NCBI GenBank assembly: GCA_963920705.1
Contig: OY987229.1
Location: forward strand, 23,223,728-23,287,727
From: Odiellus spinosus
Lineage: Eukaryota > Arthropoda > Arachnida > Opiliones > Phalangiidae
DNA: 64,000 bases
Direction of reading: 5' to 3'
How positions within the stretch are numbered: the stretch's first letter is position 1; every line of letters starts with the position of its first letter. This document shows, piece after piece, positions 1 through 8,761 of this stretch. The notes beneath the pieces are model-generated. The model had not been told where the DNA came from. It worked only from the letters and a program-made list of their open reading frames with translations, and made no database searches. The translations under genes were made by a program, and so were the position numbers.

Positions 1-413
1 AAATTACTAATCAAGTGATGTAGATTAATTAAGCCATTTTTTTAATGCTAAGAATGTGAAATGGAACTAATCTGAGATATAATCCAACGAGTAACTGTGA
101 TGGCATAAGGGTCATGACCTTTGAAAAAATTCAAGGCCATTGATTTCATGGAAATTATAAATAAAATTATTTTAAAATGGATTTAGATTAAGCCTGGATT
201 AACTGCAGCTGTGGCTTGAATCAATTTGATGGAGTTTGGGGCTCTTGAAGTAAAATTTTGGGGGTACCAAAAATTTGAAATTAATTTGCATAATATATAA
301 TAATTAAAAAATTATAATTAATTAAATTAAATTTAATTAATTCAGTTCTTTACCAAATTACCTTTAAACATTGTGTTTTAATTCTTTTAAAGATAATTTA
401 AATCACGAAACTA

Positions 414-587
414 AAGCCGCGTTCACACTAGAGACTTTGAAACCGTTTTGAACGGCTTTGGAAAGGTCAAATTATAATATTTTGGGGTCACCCGTGTAGA
501 TCTTTCATCAAAAAATCCAATTAAGATCTCGAAGAGACGATTTGAACATTCGAAACGGTTTGAAAGAGTCAAGTGTGAACGTAGCTT
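414..587. mobile_element. MITE-like element with AAGCCGCGTTCACACT ends
   Basis: The left end AAGCCGCGTTCACACT pairs with the right end AGTGTGAACGTAGCTT. Just inside, GAAACCGTTTTGAACGG pairs loosely with CGAAACGGTTTGAAAG. The interior is closely similar to 41447-41594, including a shared stretch around GGGGTCAC and GTGTAGATCTTT, which supports a dispersed family. No target-site duplication is obvious; the flanks read CTA and TAT. There is no coding capacity. This is a non-autonomous DNA transposon by structure, with no superfamily assigned. Confidence 0.6.
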
Positions 588-1337
588 TATTCATCTTTAA
601 ACGCTAAGCCTAAATCAAAATAAGATCTAGCGGACTACTTTCTTTACAATGAAGTTTAACATTATGTATCAATACGACAGACAGACATCGTTACATAGCC
701 AATTATATGCATTGATGATTGCAAAATTGGGTATATACAGTATATCTCAAGTTTGTGTTACCTCGTTATAAATTAATTAGTAATTTGTTAATAACCCTCG
801 AGCGGTCTAAATTTCACTCTAATCAAAATCATATTGAAGGCATATAATACGAGATCATGGCATCCATCGAGCCAAAATTGTTAATTCACTTGAAAACCGA
901 GACTAATTTGTGATCTAAAGTTAATTAAAACTGTAGGCCTAGTCATCTTAACCGCGAGCTAATTTATAAAATAACTAAGAAAATACCAAAAAAAAAACTA
1001 AGGCATTCAAGCATTTATCGCCATTAAATAATGTAATATTGTAATTGGCACCCTAAAAAAGGCTTAGCTAACTCCTCAGCTTTAGAGTAGGGGAAGAAAT
1101 GGGTTAACCAGTTAAAAGAAAAAAAAACTTCAATCAAAGCTCAACGAATATATCGTGGGAAAAAAGTCAAATAAACACGTTACAGTAGCCTTAAAAACAC
1201 CCCCAAATATAGATATAGTTTAATTTATCAATTTTCTAAATAATTAGCGTTGAAATTATATATTCAGAGTAATTGGAATTAGTTTTACGAGCCAATTAAG
1301 AAGCAGATGTTGCTATGTTTTTCCCCGGAAAGAAACC

Positions 1338-1356
1338 AAAAAAAAAAAAAAAAAAA
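1338..1356. repeat. A19 homopolymer
   Basis: An uninterrupted run of 19 A. It may be a degraded tail of a retroposed sequence, but no body can be recognised upstream. Confidence 0.8.
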
Positions 1357-1480
1357 TGTAATGTTGCTCAAGAGTCCTCTCTTTTAAAAATCTTGTTTCT
1401 GGTATGGGGAAAGAGGGAGGAACCATTTAGAAGCGAAAGGATTCGAATAACCTTGTTGCGAAGAGGGGAATGGGGGTGAA

Positions 1481-1528
1481 ATTAGGCTTAGCGAAATTCA
1501 CGAACAAAAAAAAATAGCTAAGCCTAAT
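1481..1528. repeat. Inverted 12-mers ATTAGGCTTAGC
   Basis: ATTAGGCTTAGC at 1481-1492 is followed by its exact reverse complement GCTAAGCCTAAT at 1517-1528, with a 24-nt A-rich loop between them. The same core recurs elsewhere in the window, for example at 8172, 8789, 15287, 38166 and 63764. Confidence 0.7.
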
Positions 1529-2191
1529 CGTGCTCGAATAAAAACGTTTAATAACCCGTTCCGGATATTTCGAAATTCTCAAGATTTTTGGGAGGATTTT
1601 AATAACGCCCACGTCCAAAATAAAATCTTATCTTATAATACTGAGCACATTTTATCGGGTTTATACTGTAATAAACAGATTTAACGAATCAATTTCAAAG
1701 CCCCATTTAAACATTTGCATCAATAATATCACCAAAAATTTGATACAAGTGCCAAATATAAATCTGTCCAACTTTAGGCCTATCAGATTAGGTTCAAAAT
1801 TCGCATGCGTGATATTTTGTATGGGCACACACAAAAGGGAGCAAAATTGCAACAATATACCTTGAAAAATATGCAAAAATAATCAAAAATCTTTTGAGCC
1901 TGGTCAATTTAAAGCTTCCGACGGTTACGGTTTTGGGGTATCGAGTATCCAAAAATTTGCAACCACAAAAAAAAGTAGGGATTATTCACGTTATCGATCA
2001 TGCGTTTCAATCGAAAAAAGGATCAAAATCCAAAAAAAGACGCTCGAAAAGAGGCTCAAAAAAACTTAACACTCGATAGATTTTGACGACGGAGCAAAAT
2101 CAAAAACATTATATTCACTCATCCCCGGATTTAAAAACACAAAAACTAGCGGTATATAACCCGTAACGCTTGGGTGAATGTTTCAGCTTAC

Positions 2192-2210
2192 CTTTCCGAA
2201 GAAAATCCAT
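2192..2210 (-). CDS. First coding exon fragment, minus-strand gene (MDFLRK...)
   Basis: On the minus strand a start codon at 2210-2208 sits in a good context (GCCAAGATGG: A at -3, G at +4). It is followed by GAT TTT CTT CGG AAA G and then a strong splice donor, AAAG/GTAAGC, at 2191-2190. The coding part is thus 19 nt (MDFLRK plus one base, phase 1), and the protein would continue in exons beyond the left edge of the window. The upstream sequence is GC-richer than its surroundings and fits a promoter and leader. The product cannot be identified from six residues. The start context, donor and GC block agree with one another, but no downstream exon confirms the gene. Confidence 0.4.
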
Positions 2211-2329
2211 CTTGGCGTCGAAATAATCCAGGAGAGAAAAAGAAATCGCGAAACTCGAAACTCTTCAGTATCTTTTGGTTGAAACGCGCTAATAATTAAT
2301 TAACGAACGAAGACGAACTATATCCCGGT

Positions 2330-2765
2330 TGACCCGAACCGCCGGGGTCGCGAAAGGTTAGTGTCCTATCCTCGAACTGATTAAACCGGATTAATCGATA
2401 TTAAAACGGAAATAATTTGAAAAACGCGAACTGTTTCTCCTTAGGCCTATTTCTACTACGCGAAAAACCGGACCGAGAAGTCAAGAAACTTTTTAGCGGA
2501 AAAGCACGCCCGAAGAACGCGAAAAATCACCGCCGAAATTCGGAATAAAGCGCTGGAACTGTACGGCCGACGGTCGCCGGCGCTCTAGCATCGTTCTCAA
2601 AGTTGCAAAAGCTTCGCCCGCTCTCCTCTGGCCCGAGGCGAAATCGTCGAATCATCCCCTCCATCCTTCTTCCTTCCTCCCCGCTAGGTTCGTGAGCCGC
2701 GAATTCAGCGCCGCCGATCGCGGACCTTGGGAAACTCGGGGACGCGTGCCGCTCGTGGCGGAGAT
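2330..2765 (-). promoter_or_regulatory. GC-richer promoter and 5' leader of the minus-strand gene
   Basis: This block is clearly richer in G+C and CpG than the AT-rich flanks, with several CGCCGG/GCCGCC-type runs around 2560-2620 and 2690-2760. It lies directly upstream of the start codon at 2210. No TATA box is evident, so a CpG-type promoter is the likeliest form. The leader contains an upstream ORF (2493-2591, minus) of 32 codons. The transcription start is not defined. Confidence 0.35.
2493..2591 (-). other. Upstream ORF in the minus-strand leader
   Basis: An ATG at 2591-2589 opens a 32-codon frame (starts MLERRRPSAVQF) ending at a TAA at 2495-2493, about 280 nt before the main start codon. 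Its context (A at -3) is acceptable. If transcribed it could reduce translation of the main frame. Alternatively, it is simply open because the block is GC-rich. Confidence 0.3.
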
Positions 2766-2847
2766 CATTCGCCTCTCTGTCTATTTTCTAAATAATCTAG
2801 GCAATTTTTGGAACACTCTCGCTTTTTGTTTCATCTTTTTCTCTCCT

Positions 2848-2965
2848 CGCTTTTCATTGCCAAACGAATAACTTCGTAATAGTTTCTTCAACTCTTCATT
2901 TACAACATGTACGGGAGTTTGCGAGTTACCGATTACAAACGAATAACACTTTCACGTATTCTTAT
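2848..2965. repeat. Left copy of the direct repeat flanking the large palindrome
   Basis: It contains TTTTCATTGCCAAACG, then GTTACC and ATTACAAACGAATAACAC, and recurs in the same orientation at 7287-7405 with scattered differences. The two copies bracket the 4.2-kb palindrome. This could be duplication of the surrounding repeat or an element-internal long repeat. It is far too long to be a target-site duplication. Confidence 0.65.
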
Positions 2966-3010
2966 AATTCGATTCCCGGATGACAAACGGGGAGGGGCGT
3001 ACGAACAACG

Positions 3011-3105
3011 AAAAGAACAGCCTGAAGACGCTCTTGAATCAAGCGCGACGAAAAACCGGCACGCGTTTGATTCAAGAGCGTCTTCAGGCTGTTCTTTTCG
3101 CTGTT
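3011..3105. repeat. Near-perfect hairpin of about 34-bp arms
   Basis: The arm from GAAAAGAACAGCCTGAAGAC through CTCTTGAATCAA (3011-3042) is followed by a GC-rich loop of about 23 nt and its reverse complement (about 3066-3100). This is where the outer direct repeat meets the left arm of the large palindrome. It explains why similar peptides appear in opposite frames here. Confidence 0.75.
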
Positions 3106-3766
3106 CCTACGCCCCGGCCAGTTAGCCGCGCTTGCTCAGGCTGTTCCTTTTACTGTTCGTACGCCCCGGCCCGTTAGTCAGCCGGGATTCCGGGGAGATT
3201 TCCGTTAACCGACCCCCCACTAAATAACGATGGTTATAGACTATTTAGGACCTGGGGAGCTCAGAAAAAATAATAATAAAAAAAATCTCCAACCACCGGA
3301 AGTTTGAGAAAAACGTATTTGAAAATTTGAAATTATAGGAAATATAGGATAAATAACGGCGAGCTTATAGGAAAAAATAGGATATCTTTGAATACGCCGT
3401 TGATTTAACATTATTACCAGATATTTATCGCTTTTTGATTTTCTTTAAAATCTTAATCTCTTCCGTTTTTGGCTCGATGCCTTTGGTGGGAATTTTTTAT
3501 TTTTCAGAAATTTTAAATTATACTTTTATTTGAAAATTAATAACCTGATAACCGGAAAAAATGAAAAAATAGGCAAATATAGGGGAAAACCTTCGGTTTA
3601 TATAGGAAGGCCTTGAAAATATAGGAAAAAATAGGAAATATTGGAAGTCTGGTCACCATGGTATATTATTTACACAAAGATTTCAGAACGCGTTAATATA
3701 AAAGAGTATTGATTATCCTTATCCCGTAATAATAAAGGTATTATTTGGAGTATTTGGTTGATTTTA

Positions 3767-3845
3767 ACCGGGTTTTTTCTCGTTAAAAGTCATTTAAACG
3801 ATATAATTATAATTTACGTAACTAATTACGAGGAAAAAACCAGGT
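3767..3845. repeat. Hairpin H1 of the palindrome core
   Basis: ACCGGGTTTTTTCTCGTTAA at the left faces TAATTACGAGGAAAAAACC-AGGT at the right, giving a stem of about 20 bp around an AT-rich middle containing TACGTAA. The unit is 79 bp and the first of six. Confidence 0.8.
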
Positions 3846-3884
3846 CAGAATCAGTCAAATCCTCAAAACAATACATTATCCGCG

Positions 3885-4268
3885 CCCTATGGGGATTTAC
3901 ATGGCTAATCTGGATTTTAAATATTTTATTTTGACAAAACTGATCAACGGATTGGTCTCAACTCGCTTTAATGGAAATAGGACCCCAAAAGCGATCGAAG
4001 CCCACCAAAAAAAGTTCCAGATTCGAAACTTTATTTTTGACATTTTCGAACTCGGCCAAAATCTCAAATTTTCATTTTCCCTTTTTTCGCTTTTTGGTTT
4101 TTTTGAAAATGGCCAAAAATAAAGTTTCGAATCTGGAACTTTTTTTGGTGGTTTCGTGTTGGTTTTGGGGTCCTATTTCCATTAAAGCGAGTTGAGACCG
4201 ATCAGTTCATTAGTTTTGTCAAAATAAAATATTTAAAATCAGATTTCGCCATGTTATTCTCCATAGGG
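3885..4268. repeat. Palindrome P1 of the core
   Basis: CCCTATGG starts the unit and its complement CCATAGGG ends it. Inside, ACTCGCTTTAATGGAAATAG and GAAACTTTATTTTTG are mirrored around a loop of about 75 nt (near 4040-4115) that is not self-complementary. The loop is in orientation A, with the pyrimidine-rich strand reading plus. Confidence 0.8.
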
Positions 4269-4308
4269 CATCAATTAATGTTTTCTTTAAATTATTTGCT
4301 TGATTTTA

Positions 4309-4387
4309 ACCGGGTTTTTTCTCGTTAAAAGACACTTGAACGTCGTAATTATAATTTACGTAGCTAATTACGAGGAAAAAACCCGGT
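4309..4387. repeat. Hairpin H2 of the palindrome core
   Basis: 79 bp, same design and orientation as H1. It starts ACCGGG and ends ACCCGGT, and begins 542 bp after the start of H1. Confidence 0.8.
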
Positions 4388-4427
4388 AAGAATGAACCAA
4401 ATACTCCAAATAAAACATTATCTCCGG

Positions 4428-4810
4428 CCTATGGGAATTTACATGGCGAATCTGGATTTTAAATATTTTATTTTGACAAAACTAATGAACTGATCGGTCT
4501 CAACTCGCTTTAATGGAAATAGGACCCCAAAACCAACATGAAACCAGCAAAAAAAGTTCCAGATTCGAAACTTTATTTTTGACATTTTCGAACTCGGCGA
4601 AAATCACAAAATTTCATTCTTCCTTTTTTCGTTTTTTGGTTTTTTTGAAAATGGCCAAAAATAAAGTTTCGAATCTGGAACCTTTTTTAATGGTTTCGTG
4701 TTGGTTTTGGGGTCCTATTTCCATTAAAGCGAGTTGAGACCGATCAGTTCATTAGTTTTGTCAAAATAAAATATTTAAAATCAGATTTCGCCACGTTATT
4801 CTCCATAGGG
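4428..4810. repeat. Palindrome P2 of the core
   Basis: CCTATGGG...CCATAGGG bracket a 383-bp inverted repeat closely similar to P1, with the same loop orientation (A). Confidence 0.8.
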
Positions 4811-4850
4811 CATCAATTAATGTTTTCTTTAAATTATTTGCTTGATTTTT

Positions 4851-4930
4851 ACCGGGTTTTTTTCTCGTTAAAAGTCATTTAAACGATATAATTATAACTT
4901 ACGTAACTAATTACGAGGAAAAAACCAGGT
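4851..4930. repeat. Hairpin H3 of the palindrome core
   Basis: 80 bp, beginning 542 bp after H2. It starts ACCGGG and ends ACCAGGT, in the same orientation as H1 and H2. Confidence 0.8.
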
Positions 4931-4969
4931 CAGAATCAGTCAAATTCTCAAAACAATACATTATCCGCG

Positions 4970-5353
4970 CCCTATGGGGATTTATAATGGGGAATCGGGA
5001 TTTTAAATATTTAATTTTGACAAAACTAATGAACTGATCGGTCTGAACTCGCTTTAATGGAAATAGGACCCCAAAACCAACACGAAACCACCAAAAAAAG
5101 TTCCAAATTCGAAACTTTATTTTTGGCCATTTTCAAAAAAACCAAAAAACCAAAAAAGGAAGAATGAAATTTTGTGATTTTCGCCGAGTTCGAAAATGTC
5201 AAAAATAAAGTTTCGAATCAGGAACTTTTTTTGCTGGTTTCGTGTTGGTTTTGGGGTCCTATTTCCATTAAAGCGAGTTGAGACCGATCAGTTCATTAGT
5301 TTTGTCAAAATAAAATATTTAAAATCCAGATTCGCCATGTAAATTCCCATAGG
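4970..5353. repeat. Palindrome P3, containing the overall symmetry axis
   Basis: This 384-bp unit spans the axis of the large palindrome (near 5153). Its loop (about 5126-5199) is in orientation B, the reverse complement of the loops in P1 and P2. The flip of loop orientation therefore coincides with the axis. Confidence 0.8.
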
Positions 5354-5393
5354 CCGGAGATAATGTTTTATTTGGAGTATTTGGTTCATTCTT

Positions 5394-5472
5394 ACCGGGT
5401 TTTTTCCTCGTAATTAGCTACGTAAATTATAATTACGACGTTCAAGTGTCTTTTAACGAGAAAAAACCCGGT
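5394..5472. repeat. Hairpin H4 of the palindrome core
   Basis: 79 bp, reverse-complement orientation to H1-H3: CCTCGTAATTAG is now on the left and TTTTAACGAG on the right. Confidence 0.8.
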
Positions 5473-5512
5473 TAAAATCAAGCAAATAATTTAAAGAAAA
5501 CATTAATTGATG

Positions 5513-5887
5513 CCCTATGGAGAATAACATGGCGAAATCTGATTTTAAATATTTTATTTTGACAAAAGTAATGAACTGATCGGGCTCAACTCGCTTTAAT
5601 GGAAATAGGACCCCAAAACCAACACGAAACCATTAAAAAAGGTTCCAAATTCGAAACTTTATTTTTGCTCATTTTCGAAAAAACCAAAAAAGGGAAAATG
5701 AAGTTTTGAAGTTTTCGCGGATTTCAAAAATGTCAAAAATAAAGTTTCGAATCTGGAACCTTTTTTGGTGGATTTCGATCGCTTTTGGGGTCCTATTTCC
5801 ATTAAAGCGAGTTGAGACCAATCAGTTGATCAGTTTTATCAAAATAAAATATTTAAAATCCAGATTCGCCTTGCAAATTCCCATAGG
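5513..5887. repeat. Palindrome P4 of the core
   Basis: A 375-bp inverted repeat whose loop is in orientation B and slightly shorter than in P1-P3. It pairs with P2 in the overall palindrome. Confidence 0.8.
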
Positions 5888-5927
5888 CCGGAGATAATGT
5901 TTTATTTGGAGTGTTTGGTTCATTCTT

Positions 5928-6007
5928 ACCGGGTTTTTTCCTCGTAATTAGTTACGTAAATTATAATTACGTCGTTTAAGTGTCTTTTAACGAGAAAAAA
6001 ACCCGGT
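5928..6007. repeat. Hairpin H5 of the palindrome core
   Basis: 80 bp, same orientation as H4, 534 bp after it. Confidence 0.8.
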
Positions 6008-6047
6008 TAAAATCAACCAAATAATTTAAAGAAAACATTAATTGATG

Positions 6048-6423
6048 CCCTATGGAGAATAACATTGCGAAATCTGATTTTAAATATTTTATTTTGACAA
6101 AACTAATGAACTGATCGGTCTCAACTCGCTTTAATGGAAATAGGACCCTGAAAGGAACCGAAATCCACCAAAAAAAGTTCCAAATTCGAAACTTTATTTT
6201 TGCTCATTTTCGAAAAAACCAAAAAAGGGAAAATGAAGTTTTGAAGTTTTCGCGGATTTCAAAAATGTCAAAAATAAAGTTTCGAACCTGGAACTTTTTT
6301 TGGTGGATTTCGATCGCTTTTGGGGTCCTATTTCCATTAAAGCGAGATGAGACCAATCCGTTGATCAGTTTTGTCAAAATAAAATATTTAAAATCCAGAT
6401 TCGCCATGTAAATCCCCATAGGG
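6048..6423. repeat. Palindrome P5 of the core
   Basis: A 376-bp inverted repeat with loop orientation B, pairing with P1. The shared variant GATCGCTTTTGGGGTCC (P1 as its complement) supports the P1-P5 pairing. Confidence 0.8.
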
Positions 6424-6462
6424 CGCGGATAATGTATTGTTTTGAGGATTTGACTGATTCTG

Positions 6463-6541
6463 ACCTGGTTTTTTCCTCGTAATTAGTTACGTAAATTATA
6501 ATTATATCGTTTAAATGACTTTTAACGAGAAAAAACCCGGT
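6463..6541. repeat. Hairpin H6 of the palindrome core
   Basis: 79 bp. ACCTGG on the left matches the complement of the ACCAGGT end of H1, as expected if H6 is the mirror of H1. Confidence 0.8.
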
Positions 6542-7118
6542 TAAAATCAACCAAATACTCCAAATAATACCTTTATTATTACGGGATAAGGATAATCAAT
6601 ACTCTTTTATATTAACGCGTTCTGAAATCTTTGTGTAAATAATACCATGGTGACCAGACTTCCAATATTTCCTATTTTTTCCTATATTTTCAATGCCTTC
6701 CTATATAAACCGAAGGTTTTCCCCTATATTTGCCTATTTTTTCATTTTTTCCGGTTATCAGGTTATTAATTTTCAAATAAAAGTATAATTTAAAATTTCT
6801 CAAAAATATAAAATTCCCACCAAAGGCATCGAGTCAAAAACGGAAGAGATTAAGATTTTAAAGAAAATCAAAAAGCGATAAATATCTGGTAAAAATGATA
6901 AATCAACGGCGTCTTCAAAGATATCATATTTTTTTCCTATAAGCTCGCCGTTATTTATCCTATATTTCCTATAATTTCAAATTTTCAAATACGTTTTTCT
7001 CAAACTTGCGGTGGTCGGAGATTTTTTTTATTATTTTTTCTGAGCTCCCCAGGTCCTAAATAGTCTATAACCATCGTTATTTAGTGGGGGGGTCGGTTAA
7101 CGGAAATCTCCCCGGAAT

Positions 7119-7575
7119 CCCGGCTGACTAACGGGCAGGGGCGTACGAACAGTAAAAGGAACAGCCTGATCAAGCGCGGCAAACGGGGCGGGGCGTAGGA
7201 ACAGCGAAAAGAACAGCCTAAAGACGCTCTTGAATCAAACGCGTGCCGGTTTTTCGTCGCGTTATTATCGGATTTTTGTGATTTTTTTTTATCGCTTTTC
7301 ATCGCCAAACGAATAACTTTCGAAACAGTTTCTTCATCTATCTACTGGAGTTTGTGAGTTACCTATTACAAACGAATAACACTTTCGCTTTGTTATTATA
7401 ATTTGAAACCCGGCTGACTAACGGGACGGGGTGTACGAACAGCAAAAGGAACAGCCTGATCAAGAGCGGCAAACGGGCCGGGGCGTAGGAACAGCGAAAA
7501 GAACAGCCTGAAAACACTCTTGAATCAAACGCGCGCCGGATTTTTCGTCGCATTATTGTCCGATTTTTGTGATTG
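7119..7575. repeat. 290-bp tandem duplication at the right edge of the palindrome
   Basis: CCCGGCTGACTAACGGG occurs at 7119 and again at 7409. The 290-bp unit is followed by a partial second copy that ends near the repeated ATTTTTGTGATT at 7575. Each unit carries shorter repeats of the type GGGGCGTAGGAACAG...GAACAGCCTGA. The second part of the unit (7287-7405) is the right copy of the direct repeat that flanks the palindrome. Confidence 0.7.
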
Positions 7576-7960
7576 AAATGTTGTTTATATTTGAACTGTG
7601 CGCTTTTTGTGATCGATTACCAGGATTTTTAATGTTCAAGAAAATTTAAGGTGAGTCTAAAAATTATTTAATTAATTTTACGGAGTTAAAATAATAGGAA
7701 GGCCCGCGTATGATTTGTTTCTTGTCCTAATTTTAAGCCTTGGGCGATGTTCCGAATTATTTTAGGCCTATTAGTTCCCGTTGTTTTGGATATCATAATT
7801 TTATAGTTGGTTTAATTTTAACTAAAATTAGCTTACAAATTTGGACGTTAGTTAAGTTGTTTTAGGTAAATTTAATAAAAGTTTGAAAAATTCGAAACGA
7901 TATAGTTTATATTAGGGGTGATGGCTCGTCAGCTTCAATAAGCTAAAAACTCAAAATTTC

Positions 7961-8241
7961 ATGACGTCACATCTTTGCGGCTCCGTGATTTGATGGTCTG
8001 TAGAAGAAATCCTCCGGGATGGGGGTTGTTTTTGTAATTGCCGTTAGGTTCGACAAGCCAATGGCAAAAATGACGTAATAAACTTCGGGAACATTCCAAC
8101 TAGGCCTACGTTTTGATACTATATATAATGAATAATAAGACGGGAGTTTTTGCGCGCGCAAAGTTATAAAAATAGGCTTAGCGTGTTTGTATTATTTAGC
8201 ATCGTAATGTGAAGTCGAATTATTACAGCCAAAGACCGCTG
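7961..8241 (+). promoter_or_regulatory. Possible promoter and short leader exon
   Basis: The order of motifs is suggestive: a CRE-type TGACGTCA (7961-7968), a TATATATAA box near 8119-8127, and then a GTAAGT donor after CCGCTG at 8242. A short leader exon from about 8150 to 8241 would fit, possibly joined to the exon at 11282. Each motif is common in AT-rich DNA, so this is weak. Confidence 0.18.
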
Positions 8242-8399
8242 GTAAGTTTTAAGACTGTTTTATCATATTATTAAGGGAATAATATTTTCAAATCATGTAT
8301 ATTTCATATTTAATTTTATTAATTTCAAACCATAATTCGTTAAATATTCGCTGTGTCCATATTTCGTTGAAATACGATTGTAACCCTAATCATTTTTAT

Positions 8400-8754
8400 G
8401 GCTATTTTGAACAATAGCTCCCGGGCGCCAATTTTTTTTATTTAATTTTTTTTTGCAATCCTTACGTCTTAAGAAACAATTTGCCGTAAAAATATTTACG
8501 CGCAAATGGTTAGGATGGGTTGGGTTAGGTTAGCCGAAAAGTTTTAATCAAACATTTTAAATAAAAAAAAGGTTACAAACATTTTAATTTTAACAATTTT
8601 CAAAAATTATTTTTAACAAAACTAACCATTTGCCCATAAACATTTTTATGGCAAATTGATTCTTATGACGTAAGGATTGCAAACAAAAAAAAAAAAAAAA
8701 TAATAATAATAATAAAAAACAATGGTGCCCGGGGGCTATTGTTCAAAATTGCCG
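8400..8754. mobile_element. 355-bp MITE with TIRs of about 30 bp
   Basis: GGCTATTTTGAACAATAGC at the left pairs with GCTATTGTTCAAAATTGCC at the right. The symmetry continues inward through the CCCGGGC core, a T/A-rich stretch and CAATCCTTACGTCTTAAG / CTTATGACGTAAGGATTG, and then AAATGGTTAG / CTAACCATTTG. The flanks TTTTTAT (8393-8399) and TTTTTAT (8755-8761) look like a 7-bp target-site duplication, with one extra terminal G at the right end. There is no coding capacity, and the superfamily is not assigned. Confidence 0.75.
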
Positions 8755-8761
8755 TTTTTAT

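Larger units (their letters stand above)
1..2191. other. Gene-free stretch, probable intron of the minus-strand gene
   Basis: This AT-rich stretch lies downstream, in the minus-strand sense, of the splice donor at 2191, so it would be the start of intron 1 if that exon is real. It holds one MITE-like element (414-587), an A-tract (1338-1356) and a pair of inverted 12-mers at 1481-1492 and 1517-1528. Short open frames, including a lysine/arginine-rich one at 1894-2079, look like low-complexity chance frames. I see no second exon. Confidence 0.4.
3044..7261. repeat. Giant nested palindrome, about 4.2 kb
   Basis: Sequence from 3044 onward is the reverse complement of sequence reading back from 7261. 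The anchors agree: 3045 pairs with 7260, 3225 with about 7081, and the axis falls near 5153. From the outside in, the arms hold a GGGGCGTA.GAACAG-rich block, a segment rich in TAGGAAAATATAGGA-like motifs (3280-3650 and 6660-7020), and a core of five palindromes alternating with six hairpins. No transposase or other long frame is present. The form recalls foldback elements, but the outer boundary is blurred by direct repeats and no short target-site duplication was found. A satellite that became palindromic is an alternative. Confidence 0.85.

Noticed and set aside
1894..2079. Lysine/arginine-rich frame resembling a basic tail
   Set aside because: Low-complexity A-rich DNA; no ATG at the listed start and no splice sites.
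3889..6419. Repeated frames reading MGIYMANLDFKYFIL and MEIGPQ
   Set aside because: They are translations of the 540-bp palindromic units and occur on both strands.
8524..8541. GGGTTGGGTTAGGTTAG as a second telomere tract
   Set aside because: It is short, degenerate and internal to a MITE.
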